Shown: positions 16,911-25,629 of the stretch, piece after piece
Layout: every line of letters begins with the position of its first letter
Position numbering within the stretch: position 1 is the stretch's first letter
Assembly: GCA_031292145.1 (NCBI GenBank)
Contig: JARLHR010000120.1
Coordinates: 1-37,409, forward strand
DNA length: 37,409 nt
DNA from: Clostridium sp.
GTDB lineage: Bacteria > Bacillota > Clostridia > Clostridiales > Clostridiaceae
Reading direction: 5' to 3'
Notes under the pieces: generated by a model
Told to the model about the DNA's origin: nothing
What the model saw: only the letters and a program-made list of their open reading frames with translations
Database searches by the model: none
Program-made: the position numbers and the translations under genes

Positions 16911-17366
16911 TTATTTTGTATTTTTCTCCTGATTTGATTTTGAACGTGGCATCACCTGTCTTTCTATTCTTTGCAGTTCCCGCAAAAATGAATTTTCTTG
17001 TTTTAGATACTCATTTTGTTGCTTTAGTTGTATTAATTTTTCCTCTGTACTAATTTCACTTTTGGAAACTTTAGTTCTACCAGAGTTTCCTTTTCGTATA
17101 TCTCTAACGCCTTCGGGACGATTTGCTTTTGAACGCCACCTCACACTACAACGATCAATACGATTTTGACCTATCATTTCAGGATCAAATCCGTTTTCTA
17201 TAAAGATATATCTTGGAAGCTTTCCTGCATTATGTTCAGCAATAAATAACTCTTTAAACCAATCTTGATATGTACTCTGCTTTGAAGAAATCTTTTTAAC
17301 ATTTTTATTTTGAGCTAAAATACTTATTTCTGCGTCTGTAAAATCACGATTCCTTGATTTTCCCAT
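16911..17366 (-). CDS. IS3-family orfA (helix-turn-helix protein)
   Basis: 151 residues. The N-terminal part is basic and resembles the HTH of IS3-family OrfA proteins (FTDAEISILAQNKNVKKISS). The C-terminal coiled coil has leucines at heptad spacing (EEKLIQLKQQNEYLKQENSF, then LRELQRIER). AGGAGGTG precedes the ATG. In intact elements OrfA is joined to OrfB by frameshifting; here orfB is destroyed, so OrfA alone could at most act as a DNA-binding inhibitor. Confidence 0.75.
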   Translation of the reverse strand: MGKSRNRDFTDAEISILAQNKNVKKISSKQSTYQDWFKELFIAEHNAGKLPRYIFIENGFDPEMIGQNRIDRCSVRWRSKANRPEGVRDIRKGNSGRTKVSKSEISTEEKLIQLKQQNEYLKQENSFLRELQRIERQVMPRSKSNQEKNTK

Positions 17367-17412
17367 TTAGACACCTCCTATTTTTTATTATAAGTAATTT
17401 GAAATAAAAAAC

Positions 17413-17463
17413 TACCCTGTAAGATACAACACAGCCTCTTTTCTGTGTCCATCTTACAGGGTA
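17413..17463. repeat. Nested hairpin at the IS3 left end
   Basis: TACCCTGTAAGAT (17413-17425) pairs perfectly with 17451-17463, with an inner ACACAG/CTGTGT stem. It overlaps the terminal inverted repeat and precedes orfA. It may act as a terminator protecting the element from outside transcription. Confidence 0.6.
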
Positions 17464-17467
17464 TAGT

Positions 17468-18265
17468 TTACTCTTCCCTAATTAGCTTTGATAATATTCT
17501 TAAACCTTTTTCTAAATCTATTAGAGACGCATATGAATATGAAATTCTTAGATTTTGATTATTTGAAAAATCATAGACATTTCCTTAATTAATTAATATT
17601 CCTTTTTTGTATGAAATCTCAAATAGTTTATTTAGTGATATTGGCTTTTTTAATTTTAACCAAATATAAAACCCTCCACTTGGTCTATTCCATGTAGCTA
17701 TATTAATAAAATATTTTTCTAAAATATCTAATACTGTTTGCCTTCGAATTCTTAACTCATTTCTTAGCTGTAGCAAATATTCATCATATAAACCACCTGT
17801 AATCCATTCAGCAAAAACCTCTTGAGACAGGGAGCTTGCTCCATAATCAATTTGCATCTTAATATCACTTAAATGCTCTATAACACTTTCTGAACCAACT
17901 AACCAGCCAATTCTAAGCCCTACTGATAGAGATTTTGAAGCAGTACCTAAATACATCACATTACCATTTTTATCTTTAGCTTTTAATGGTAAAGGTGGTT
18001 CTTCATCTAGCCATAACTCTCTATATGCATCATCTTCAATAATAGACATTCTCTCTTTTGAACATATTTCTAAAATTTTATTTCCTCTTTCTTCTGATAT
18101 TACAATTCCAGTAGGATTTTGAAAAATTGGTATAGTATCTAATAAATTTGAATTTTTATTACCCTTACGTTTTATAATTTCATTTGGCTTAATGCCGAAA
18201 TCATCCATTGAAATACCCCTTAAACTCATTCCACATGACTGAAATAAATTAAGTGAATTTAAAAT
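17468..18265 (-). pseudogene. MocR-type PLP aminotransferase remnant
   Basis: Residues resemble the C-terminal class I/II aminotransferase half of MocR/GntR regulators: IPIFQNPTG, IIEDDAYRELW, the lysine motif GTASKSLSVGLRIGWLVG (PLP-binding Lys) and PSGGFYIWLKL. The N-terminal helix-turn-helix and the start of the PLP domain are missing upstream of 18265. A TAA at 17587-17585 stops the frame, yet it continues in phase for 38 codons (GNVYDFSNNQNLRISYSYAS) to a TAA inside the IS3 inverted repeat. It is therefore truncated and also carries a nonsense codon. ATG 18229 is only an internal Met. Confidence 0.75.
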
Positions 18266-18307
18266 TCACCATGTTCTTCAACGATTAAGTAATTGTAAAC
18301 AAGAATA

Positions 18308-18336
18308 TTGACATATTGCAACCGAAGATTTATTAT
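18308..18336 (+). promoter_or_regulatory. Promoter of the second EIIA cassette
   Basis: TTGACA (18308-18313), a 17-base spacer and TATTAT (18331-18336). It is placed relative to its RAT as in the intact EIIA leader and remains near consensus although the gene behind it has decayed. Confidence 0.7.
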
Positions 18337-18345
18337 ATTAACATA

Positions 18346-18394
18346 ATGTGTTACTGTTAAATCAGGCATGAGTTTACATACTCATGCCTTTTTT
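18346..18394 (+). promoter_or_regulatory. Intact RAT/terminator switch before an EIIA pseudogene
   Basis: GTGTTACTGTTAAATCAGG and CATGAG form a RAT almost identical to that at 10842. It overlaps a perfect 10-bp terminator (18364-18373 with 18380-18389) followed by TTTTTT. The next intact gene downstream is the chemoreceptor at 18676. Confidence 0.75.
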
Positions 18395-18440
18395 AGTATA
18401 AGCATTACAATTTATAATATAGAATACAGGTAGGTTCAAA

Positions 18441-18615
18441 ATGTTTGATTCCTTTAAAAAGTTTTCTAATCTTGTAGCTACTATATAGTGGCAAGTTAAT
18501 AGATCTAGCTGAGGTTCCAGATCAAGTCTTTGCTGAAGATTAACAGGAAATGGTGCTGCTATTGATGGAAATAAGATTTAATGGTGCCCATGCAGATTGG
18601 AAATTAACTTTAATA
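18441..18615 (+). pseudogene. Decayed PTS EIIA gene
   Basis: ATG 18441 starts MFDSFKKFSNLVAT, like MFNIFKKNS of the intact EIIA. Frameshifted pieces then match GKLIDLAEVPDQVFAED (intact: GKTIELSKVPDQVFAEK), NGAAID and A-D-x-x-LTL. A TAG, a TAA and several indels break it, and everything after about residue 63, including both histidines, is lost. The leader switch is better preserved than the gene. Confidence 0.8.
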
Positions 18616-18675
18616 TAAATAAGTTTTTTGAAAAAATAAAAATATAATTTACTAAGGGTAAAGGAGAATAACAAA

Positions 18676-20649
18676 ATGAAAATGCAACGAAAGATAAGTC
18701 TATTAGCAAGTTTACTTGTAACAATGTCCTTAATGGTAACAATGATAATAGGATACTTAAACATTAATACATTTACAACTAGTATACTTAATAAAGATTT
18801 AGACACTGGCTTGAAGAATGCAAACTCTAAGCTTGCAGATTATTTTGCAGGAATTCAATTTAGATTAGAAACCATAAACCAAACAGGAGTAATTCAAAAA
18901 AGTCTTACTACAGGGGATACTGCCAATATAGCAGATATAACTCAGGGATTAAAAGGTGCAAATGACGTAATTAAAAGAGTATATGTTAAAGGAGTGAATG
19001 GGCAAATAGTATCTTCTCCACAAAAAGATGAGGATGTCGAAGATATTAATGCTTTATTAACAGCTGACACTTTGAAAAAAGTAAATGGTATGGATGCTTA
19101 TTGGGTTGGACCATATCCAGAAAAAGTTAGCGGAGACAAAGTATTTACAGTTGTAAAAGCAGTAAAAGATGGCAATAACATGGTAGCCTATATTGGTATG
19201 GACATACAACTGAAAGATATGGCGGCTTACTTAAGTCAATTTGGTTTCGCAAAAACAGGATATATTCTTTTATTAGATGATAATGGTAAGGTAATATCAA
19301 ATAAAAATGATTTTACTAAGCTATATGAAGAATATGATAATAAGGAATTATTAAATGCAGCTCTTTCATCTACCGCCGGACAAGGAGAAGTTAAATTAAA
19401 TGATGGAAGCTATAAATATTCTATTGCTGAGTATCCAGGATTAAATTGGAAGGTTATAAGTTTAATAAATGTAGATGAGTACCAAGATACTATAAATCAA
19501 TATTTTATTAATTCATTCATAGCAGTGATTTTAATTTATGGTTTAGTAATAGCGATATCTATGTACTTTTCAAGAAAATTTACAGTAAACTTAAATAAAA
19601 TTTCTAGTTCAGTTAAAGAAATGGGACAAGGCAATTTAAAAGTTGAAACAAATATTAAGGCAAATGATGAAATAGGTCAATTAGCTCAGGTATTTGATGG
19701 AATGGTAAGAGACTTTAGAGGAATAATTGTAGAAATACAAGATAAATCTCAAATAATTAAAGAAAGGACCGCTGAGACAAAAGTTGCCTATGAGCAAACA
19801 GGACAGGCTGCTGAATCTATAACTAGCAATGTTGAAGAAATAACTACATATTGTAATAGCCAATATACTGGTGCAAAAAACATACTTGCAGAAACTAATG
19901 AATTGAGCAATGTAAGTGAAACTGTTTCTAAAGCAGTAAAGAATATGATTGAAGCCTGCTCAAGAGTAAGTGTTTTAAATGGTGAGGGAATTGTTAAGGT
20001 TACGAATCTCACAACTATTTCTGAAAAGAATAATGAGCTTTTGAGAAGTCTAAATGAAAAGGTAAATGAAATAACTGAAAATTCAAAGGCTATTGATACA
20101 GTGATTGAAACAATAAACACTATTACAGAACAAACAAATTTACTATCTCTAAATGCATCAATTGAAGCAGCCCGAGCAGGAGAGTCTGGTAAAGGCTTTG
20201 CAGTTGTAGCTAATGAAATAAGAAAGTTAGCCGAAGAATGTCAAAAGAGTACAGTGCAAATTAGAACTATAATTGATGGAATGAAGAGAAGTACAGATGA
20301 TATGCTTGGAGAAATAACCCTAGTAAGAGGTGCTATGTTAGAGCAAAATGAAGCTGTTGAAGCTACAGAGTCCTCCTTTAAAAATACAAGTTTAACTATC
20401 AGTGAAGTGGAAGATTTAGTTTCACGTGTAAGTGAATTAAATAATATAATGATAGGAAAACAAAAAAATGTAGATTTATGTATAAAGGATATAGTAAATG
20501 GAATTGAAGAAACAACAAACTCAATAACAAGTATATCTTCATCAACAGAGGAACAATGTGCTACAATTGAAGAACTTACAGCTTCTTCAGAACAGTTCTT
20601 ACAAATTGCTGAAAATTTAAATGATTGTACTAGCAAATTTAAGGTATAG
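18676..20649 (+). CDS. Methyl-accepting chemotaxis protein with dCache sensor
   Basis: Membrane chemoreceptor of 657 residues. TM1 is at about 8-30, an extracellular dCache-type ligand domain at about 35-270 (AYWVGPYP, AYIGMDIQLKDM, GYILLLDDNGKVIS), TM2 at about 277-299, HAMP at 300-352 and a cytoplasmic signalling coiled coil from 360 to the end. The conserved hairpin tip reads EQTNLLSLNASIEAARAGE followed by GKGFAVVANEIRKLA. AAAGGAG precedes the ATG. No promoter of its own is evident in the 60 bases after the EIIA pseudogene, so it may be read from the promoter at 18308 through the RAT switch. The ligand is unknown; amino acids or sugar-linked signals are possible. Confidence 0.9.
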   Translation: MKMQRKISLLASLLVTMSLMVTMIIGYLNINTFTTSILNKDLDTGLKNANSKLADYFAGIQFRLETINQTGVIQKSLTTGDTANIADITQGLKGANDVIKRVYVKGVNGQIVSSPQKDEDVEDINALLTADTLKKVNGMDAYWVGPYPEKVSGDKVFTVVKAVKDGNNMVAYIGMDIQLKDMAAYLSQFGFAKTGYILLLDDNGKVISNKNDFTKLYEEYDNKELLNAALSSTAGQGEVKLNDGSYKYSIAEYPGLNWKVISLINVDEYQDTINQYFINSFIAVILIYGLVIAISMYFSRKFTVNLNKISSSVKEMGQGNLKVETNIKANDEIGQLAQVFDGMVRDFRGIIVEIQDKSQIIKERTAETKVAYEQTGQAAESITSNVEEITTYCNSQYTGAKNILAETNELSNVSETVSKAVKNMIEACSRVSVLNGEGIVKVTNLTTISEKNNELLRSLNEKVNEITENSKAIDTVIETINTITEQTNLLSLNASIEAARAGESGKGFAVVANEIRKLAEECQKSTVQIRTIIDGMKRSTDDMLGEITLVRGAMLEQNEAVEATESSFKNTSLTISEVEDLVSRVSELNNIMIGKQKNVDLCIKDIVNGIEETTNSITSISSSTEEQCATIEELTASSEQFLQIAENLNDCTSKFKV

Positions 20650-20692
20650 TTATTAACAGATTTGTAATCTAATATTGAATTTAATAAATTCT

Positions 20693-20730
20693 AAGCCTGC
20701 CTATATTATAAGTATTAGGGCAGGCTTTTT
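20693..20730 (+). terminator. Terminator of the chemoreceptor gene
   Basis: AAGCCTGCC (20693-20701) pairs with GGCAGGCTT (20719-20727), followed by a T-run, 43 bases after the stop codon. Confidence 0.85.
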
Positions 20731-20741
20731 ACATAAAGTCA

Positions 20742-20793
20742 CCCCATTAAGTAGATTTTACAACGTCTTTTTAAATGTATCTACTTAATGGGG
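20742..20793. terminator. 15-bp hairpin between convergent genes
   Basis: CCCCATTAAGTAGAT (20742-20756) pairs perfectly with 20779-20793 around a 22-base loop. It lies downstream of the chitinase operon (minus strand). U-tracts are poor on both sides, so it may serve as transcript-end protection or a weak terminator. Confidence 0.5.
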
Positions 20794-20832
20794 CTCTCTT
20801 TAGTTACCAGTTAGCTCTTTTTATTTTTTAGT

Positions 20833-22491
20833 TTAATTAGTTACAGTATAAGTATAGTTATCTGAAAATGTTGAACCAGCATCGTTTATAAGCTCTGCCT
20901 TATAAACATAAGTCCCATTCGCCTTTCCAGTAAATGATACTGAATCTGTTTGAGCATTTTGTCCATTTGCAGTAAGAGTTTTTGTTGAAACTAATACACC
21001 ATTTTCATATAGCTTCCATGAAGTACCGTTTTCTCCCCACCACATGTTCATTATAATTTTGTAAGTTGAAGAACCATTCCAGTTATCTTGAGCTAATGTT
21101 GGCTTCCCCGGCAAATTTGCTGCTACAGTTGGAACTGTTACTGATACTTGGTTTGAAGTAGCTGAGTTTGTTGCATCATTCATTACTACAGTGTAGTTAT
21201 AAGTTCCTGCTGCTTTTCCTGTAACATTATAAGTTACAGTTTGAGTTGTTGCTTGTCCTGCTACTAAAGTTCCTGTTGCTACTTGAGTTGTTCCTTCCAT
21301 CACCTGGTATGAAATTGCTGTATTATTTACTGGTACTGTTGCAGTTAAAGTATATGCTCCATTATTTACAGCTGATGCTGAAAGGGTAGCTGCTTGCAAT
21401 TGGCTTACTGGTGGAGTTAATCCATCAAAATACGCTCTGTAGTTAGTTGAAAATTCAAAATTACTTTGTGCATCCCAGTTAATTGACCAAGCCATAAGCC
21501 CCTTAAAACCAGGGTATCCGTTTGGATTTGATAGCTTATATTTTCCACCATAAGGAATTCCCTTAATTATATAATCTAAAGCCTTTTTCATTTCAGTTGG
21601 ATTGATGTATCCACCACTTGGTGCTGCTGATGGGCAAGCTGGAAGACCTATCATTACTTGATCTTCTCTTAAAGCAGGGAACATATTATTTGTATTTCCT
21701 GCTATAGGAAAACCATGTAAAAGCATATCCGCCATAGCTACTTCATAATCAGCTGTACCTTGGTTATAGTAAACTCCATCTAACCCTGAATTACCACCTG
21801 CATTGTAATGTTGAACATGAATATATGTTAATATATCACGAGTTCCGTATATTACTGGAAGATAAGCTCCCCAAATGTTTCCGTAAGATGTCATACCACC
21901 TTGAACATAAGCTGTTTCTGGTGCCATACTTAAAATAAAATTCGAACCATATTTCGCTGCGATTGTGTGCAATGAAGAAATTAAATTTACCATTTGTGGA
22001 GTTGTTGGTTTTTTAAAATCATTATCCCCTGAATTTAAGCTCATACCTGATTCTAAGTCCATGTCTAAACCATCAAAACCATATTTATCTATTAGAGCTT
22101 CCGCAGAATTAATAAAGTTTTGTGTTGAAGCCGCATCTGGTAAGAGTAGAACTCCATTTTGTCCTCCGATTGAAAGAACAACCTTCTTTCCTAAACTATG
22201 CAAATAATCAATATCTGCTTTAAAAGAAGCTTCGGTTCCATAGCATGGAGTAAATATTATAGTAGATCTATCCCCTCCTGTTTCTCCAAAGGATACATCT
22301 ATGACATCCCATTTTGAAGATACATTCCTTAGGTTTATTATTCCTGTCCCATTATCAAAGTTGTGCCAATATCCAACAAGTAGCTTTCCCCCTGGGAGTG
22401 ATGCTGCACTTGCAAATGGAACTGGAAGCATAGAAAATACTAAAAGTAGCATTGTAAAAAATGATGGTATTTTTTTTAAGGCTTTTTTCAT
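20833..22491 (-). CDS. Secreted GH18 chitinase (ChiD-like)
   Basis: Extracellular chitin hydrolase, 552 residues. ATG 22491 is chosen because GGAGG lies eight bases upstream; the longer TTG frame from 22506 overlaps that site. The signal peptide is MKKALKKIPSFFTMLLLVFS with cleavage after FASA. The GH18 barrel (about 35-365) has SIGG and DGLDMDLE, whose Glu (E147) is the acid catalyst. An Ig-like module follows (LQAATLSASAVNNGAYTLTA), then a chitin-binding E-set domain of ChitinaseA_N type (WWGENGTSWKLYENGVLV). It lies 35 bases after the other chitinase gene, probably in one operon. Its last two modules nearly duplicate those of the neighbour. Confidence 0.92.
   Translation of the reverse strand: MKKALKKIPSFFTMLLLVFSMLPVPFASAASLPGGKLLVGYWHNFDNGTGIINLRNVSSKWDVIDVSFGETGGDRSTIIFTPCYGTEASFKADIDYLHSLGKKVVLSIGGQNGVLLLPDAASTQNFINSAEALIDKYGFDGLDMDLESGMSLNSGDNDFKKPTTPQMVNLISSLHTIAAKYGSNFILSMAPETAYVQGGMTSYGNIWGAYLPVIYGTRDILTYIHVQHYNAGGNSGLDGVYYNQGTADYEVAMADMLLHGFPIAGNTNNMFPALREDQVMIGLPACPSAAPSGGYINPTEMKKALDYIIKGIPYGGKYKLSNPNGYPGFKGLMAWSINWDAQSNFEFSTNYRAYFDGLTPPVSQLQAATLSASAVNNGAYTLTATVPVNNTAISYQVMEGTTQVATGTLVAGQATTQTVTYNVTGKAAGTYNYTVVMNDATNSATSNQVSVTVPTVAANLPGKPTLAQDNWNGSSTYKIIMNMWWGENGTSWKLYENGVLVSTKTLTANGQNAQTDSVSFTGKANGTYVYKAELINDAGSTFSDNYTYTVTN
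20838..21398 (-). repeat. Chitinase C-terminal modules, downstream copy
   Basis: 20838-21126 (chitin-binding module) is nearly identical in DNA to 22530-22820, and 21133-21398 (Ig-like module) to 22827-23092 and 23115-23380. The catalytic domains of the two genes are unrelated at this level, so the modules were copied or homogenised. Confidence 0.85.
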
Positions 22492-22526
22492 TAAATATTC
22501 CTCCAAACTTTGTTCATTTTAAATTT

Positions 22527-24704
22527 TTAGTTAGTAACTGTGTACGTATAATTATCTGAAAATGTTGAACCAGAATCGTTTATAAGCTCTGCCTTATAAA
22601 CATAAGTTCCTTTTGCCTTGCCAGTAAATGATACTGAATCTGTTTGGGCATTTTGTCCATTTGCAGTAAGAGTTTTTGTTGAAACTAATACACCATTTTC
22701 ATATAGCTTCCATGAAGTACCGTTTTCTCCCCACCACATGTTCATTATAATTTGATAAGTTGAAGAACCATTCCAGTTATCTTGAGCTAATATTGGCTTC
22801 CCTGGCAAATTTGCTGCTACAGTTGGAACTGTTACTGATACTTGGTTTGAAGTAGCTGAGCTTGTTGCATCATTTACTACTACAGTGTAGTTATAAGTTC
22901 CTGCTGATTTTCCTGTAGCGTTATAAGTTACAGTTTGAGTTGTCGCTTGTCCTGCTATTAAAGTTCCTGTTGCTACTTGAGTTGTCCCTTCCATTACTTT
23001 GTATGAAGTTGCTGTATTATTTGCTGGTACTGTTGCAGTTAAAGTATAAGCTCCATTATTTACAGCTGATGCTGAAAGAGTAGCTGCTTGTAAAGTATTT
23101 GAAACTGGAGCTGAAACTGTTACTGATACTTGGCTTGAAGTAGCTGAGCTTGTTGTATCATTTACTACTACAGTGTAGTTATAAGTTCCTGCTGACTTTC
23201 CTGTAACGTTATAAGTTACAGTTTGAGTTGTAGTTTGTCCTGCTACTAAAGTTCCTGTTGCTACTTGAGTTGTTCCTTCCATTACTTGGTATGAAGTTGC
23301 TGTATTATTTGCTGGTACTGTTGCAGTTAGGGCATATGCTCCATTATTTACAGCTGATGCTGAAAGGGTAGCTGCTTGTAAAGTATTTGAAACTGGCCCT
23401 GTCATGTTATTCCAAGCAATAGTTGTCATTGGGCATCCGTTTGAAATGTCATCAGTTGAAGCATCCCAAATAATAATTCCACCAAGATTGTTATTGTTTA
23501 CATAGTCACATTTAGCCTGTAAAGTCTTTTCATCTTCATATGATAAGAATACACCAGTCGAAGCATTGTAAAGGTAGACAGCACTTGCCACATTGTCATA
23601 GTATTTTTTCCAGCCAGGAGTTGTTTCTAATTTTTTTAAATTAAACCATGATTCTTGGCCACCAGGTGCTTGAGGGTTATCTAATGATCCTGTGTAAGCA
23701 CCAGTTGATGTTTGGTATAAACCATCTCCATTCGGTCCTGGTTGAACACCCGTCCACCCTCTTGAATAGAGTGGTGTACCTACATTAAGCTTTGATGCAG
23801 GAATTCCATAAATATCTCTATATGCCTTTATTGCATAGTCAGCGTTATATTTATTTTTAATATCTATTGGTGATGTTGGAGATGGATCTGCTGGATTTGC
23901 ATATAATGGTGATTGATGATTTGTTACATTTTCAAATGCACCATGCATATCATAAGTCATTACATTCATAAAATCAACGTATTGAGCATACTGATCTGGT
24001 TGAACTAAGTTCATCTTGTCATAACCAGCAGCTGCTGCTACAGTTAACATTTTATCTGATAAACCATTTGAATTATATGCAGCTCTAATATCTTGCAGTA
24101 GTAATGTGTAGTTTACTTTATCTTCTGGTCCTCCAGGACAGCCATGGTCATATTGATCATTTGGATCTGCTTGTCTATCAATACCTGGATATTCCCAATC
24201 TATATCAATACCATCAATAAATGGGTATTGCTTTAGGAAAGCAACAACACTATCTGTGAATACTTTTCTTGTCGCAGCTGTCATGGCCATAGCATGGAAA
24301 TTTTCACCCCTTGTCCAACCTCCAACTGAGACTATTATTTTTTTGTCTGGGTACAATCCTTTATAGTATTGGTATTCTCCAAAACACCCCTTTAAAGTTT
24401 GTGTCCAATCTCCTGAGTGAGCCATTTGCTTCTGAAAGTCCGCATACGTATCAAGTGAAGCAATTTTAAAGCTTGAATCCACTGTAAAAAACGCATGATT
24501 TACAACATTGACCTTTGTCCAAGGAATATCATTAGGATTCATTGATTGATGGGCAGAGCTGTAAGTTGCCCAATTTGGATAATAAGTGACTACATTTTTT
24601 TGAGTAGTGGCAGCCTTTGCAACTGTGGCTGGCACTACACCTACAACTAGTGAAACTGCAAAAACAGTTAACACAAGACATGACATGATTTTTGACTTTA
24701 ACAT
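22527..24704 (-). CDS. Secreted GH18 chitinase (ChiA1-like) with two Ig-like modules
   Basis: Extracellular chitinase, 725 residues, first gene of the operon. The signal peptide is residues 1-31 (cleavage near AKA-A). The GH18 domain (about 37-435) has SVGGW, DGIDIDWEYPG with acid catalyst E171, MTYDMHG, and IIWDAS near the end. Two Ig-like modules (about 440-530 and 538-627) and a C-terminal E-set chitin-binding domain (about 630-725) follow. AAGGAGG precedes the ATG. A promoter with an overlapping inverted repeat lies about 160 bases upstream. With its neighbour it would supply GlcNAc and chitobiose for the nag genes. Confidence 0.94.
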   Translation of the reverse strand: MLKSKIMSCLVLTVFAVSLVVGVVPATVAKAATTQKNVVTYYPNWATYSSAHQSMNPNDIPWTKVNVVNHAFFTVDSSFKIASLDTYADFQKQMAHSGDWTQTLKGCFGEYQYYKGLYPDKKIIVSVGGWTRGENFHAMAMTAATRKVFTDSVVAFLKQYPFIDGIDIDWEYPGIDRQADPNDQYDHGCPGGPEDKVNYTLLLQDIRAAYNSNGLSDKMLTVAAAAGYDKMNLVQPDQYAQYVDFMNVMTYDMHGAFENVTNHQSPLYANPADPSPTSPIDIKNKYNADYAIKAYRDIYGIPASKLNVGTPLYSRGWTGVQPGPNGDGLYQTSTGAYTGSLDNPQAPGGQESWFNLKKLETTPGWKKYYDNVASAVYLYNASTGVFLSYEDEKTLQAKCDYVNNNNLGGIIIWDASTDDISNGCPMTTIAWNNMTGPVSNTLQAATLSASAVNNGAYALTATVPANNTATSYQVMEGTTQVATGTLVAGQTTTQTVTYNVTGKSAGTYNYTVVVNDTTSSATSSQVSVTVSAPVSNTLQAATLSASAVNNGAYTLTATVPANNTATSYKVMEGTTQVATGTLIAGQATTQTVTYNATGKSAGTYNYTVVVNDATSSATSNQVSVTVPTVAANLPGKPILAQDNWNGSSTYQIIMNMWWGENGTSWKLYENGVLVSTKTLTANGQNAQTDSVSFTGKAKGTYVYKAELINDSGSTFSDNYTYTVTN
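22530..23380 (-). repeat. Chitinase C-terminal modules, upstream copies
   Basis: Contains the chitin-binding module (22530-22820) and two Ig-like modules of about 266 bases (22827-23092 and 23115-23380). The two Ig modules are tandem direct repeats differing by scattered substitutions only. Confidence 0.85.
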
Positions 24705-24863
24705 TGATATTTCCTCCTTTTTTTAACATTTAGTTTTATGTCAAGTTATTACGTCCTAGGCTACCTCTAGAGTTCCATAAATTGAATTATCGTGCTAGCT
24801 TTTTACTTTGATAAAAATTTCAAGTTGAAAGCTATTTCATCTTAAGAATCTAAAAACTAATAA

Positions 24864-24890
24864 ATTATAAAACTGTAACTTTCGTTACAA
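24864..24890 (-). promoter_or_regulatory. Chitinase operon promoter with overlapping operator-like repeat
   Basis: Minus strand has TATAAT (24869-24864) with a -35-like TTGTAA about 15-16 bases upstream. TGTAAC-GAAA-GTTACA (24889-24874), an inverted repeat, covers the -35 and spacer, where a repressor would block transcription. The binding protein is unknown. Nothing else is seen between here and 25013. Confidence 0.45.
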
Positions 24891-25013
24891 TTGATGAAGT
24901 TTACAATAGAACAAATGTGTGAAACATGTCACCCATAATCTTCGAAGCTTTTAGAGCAACATATGGTCAATGTGCTTCCAAGAAAGAATCTTATCTTGAA
25001 TAAAAACTTCATA

Positions 25014-25327
25014 TTACTTTAATAAGTTATATGTACTTATTGATAACTTTTCTAGGCAAGTTGCGATACTGTCTTTATTTAAGTCGGCAGACTTTTGGTT
25101 TATAACTATAGTTCCTGAAACTAATGCAATACAATTAAGTAGATGAATTATATTAACTTTACGAATACCAGCGTAACATAGGTTATCGGTATTTAATAAT
25201 TCTTTTAACCTAGCGTCACATCTTTCACTATAAGTTCTTTGATTATAAAGTTGTTGTGAATATATTAAATCTACATGTTATCTGGATTAAGTTTTAGATA
25301 TTTCAATAATTCATCATGTTTGTCCAT
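25014..25327 (-). pseudogene. Transposase C-terminal relic
   Basis: A minus-strand frame reads QQLYNQRTYSERCDARLKEL, LNTDNLCYAGIRKVN, then IIHLLNCIALVSGTIVINQK to a TAA at 25014. The R-T-x-x-E-R-x-x-x-R-L-K-E-L pattern followed by a hydrophobic helix is typical of the end of DDE transposases. An upstream piece (MDKHDELLKYLKLNPDN) lies in another frame behind stop codons. The IS family cannot be fixed, and no ends were found. Confidence 0.55.
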
Positions 25328-25629
25328 TTTCGATGCATAAGTTATTATTATCATAGATTTGTATACTTATTATTTTAAGCAATTTATATTCCAATATTGG
25401 CCTTACATTCTAATTTTTTTAAAAGCGCTAAACTTTATGGATTTATCACCTTCTTGTGGAGAATACATATATTTAAATTAAGTCAAAATAAAAAAAAGTG
25501 TGTAATTATAAAATTACACAGTATAAAATCCTTTACACAGTTATACTATTTTCAATTATCATATGCATTATATGTGTAATTTCTACTTTTCCAAATAAGC
25601 GAACAATTAACATATATAAATTCTATTTT

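Larger units (their letters stand above)
15408..17471 (-). mobile_element. IS3-type element interrupted by a group II intron, internally deleted
   Basis: Both ends carry the inverted repeat GTAAACTATACCCT plus further partial matches (right end inward from 15408 on plus, left end inward from 17471 on minus). Inside are orfA (intact), a 5'-deleted group II intron and the 3' end of orfB. The left half of orfB and the 5' half of the intron are missing at the junction near 16910. No target duplication is evident. The element cannot be autonomous. Confidence 0.75.

Noticed and set aside
25397-25629. Open frames just before the truncated nagA copy
   Set aside because: No ribosome binding site, no similarity to NagA or other proteins that I recognise, and biased AT-rich composition.
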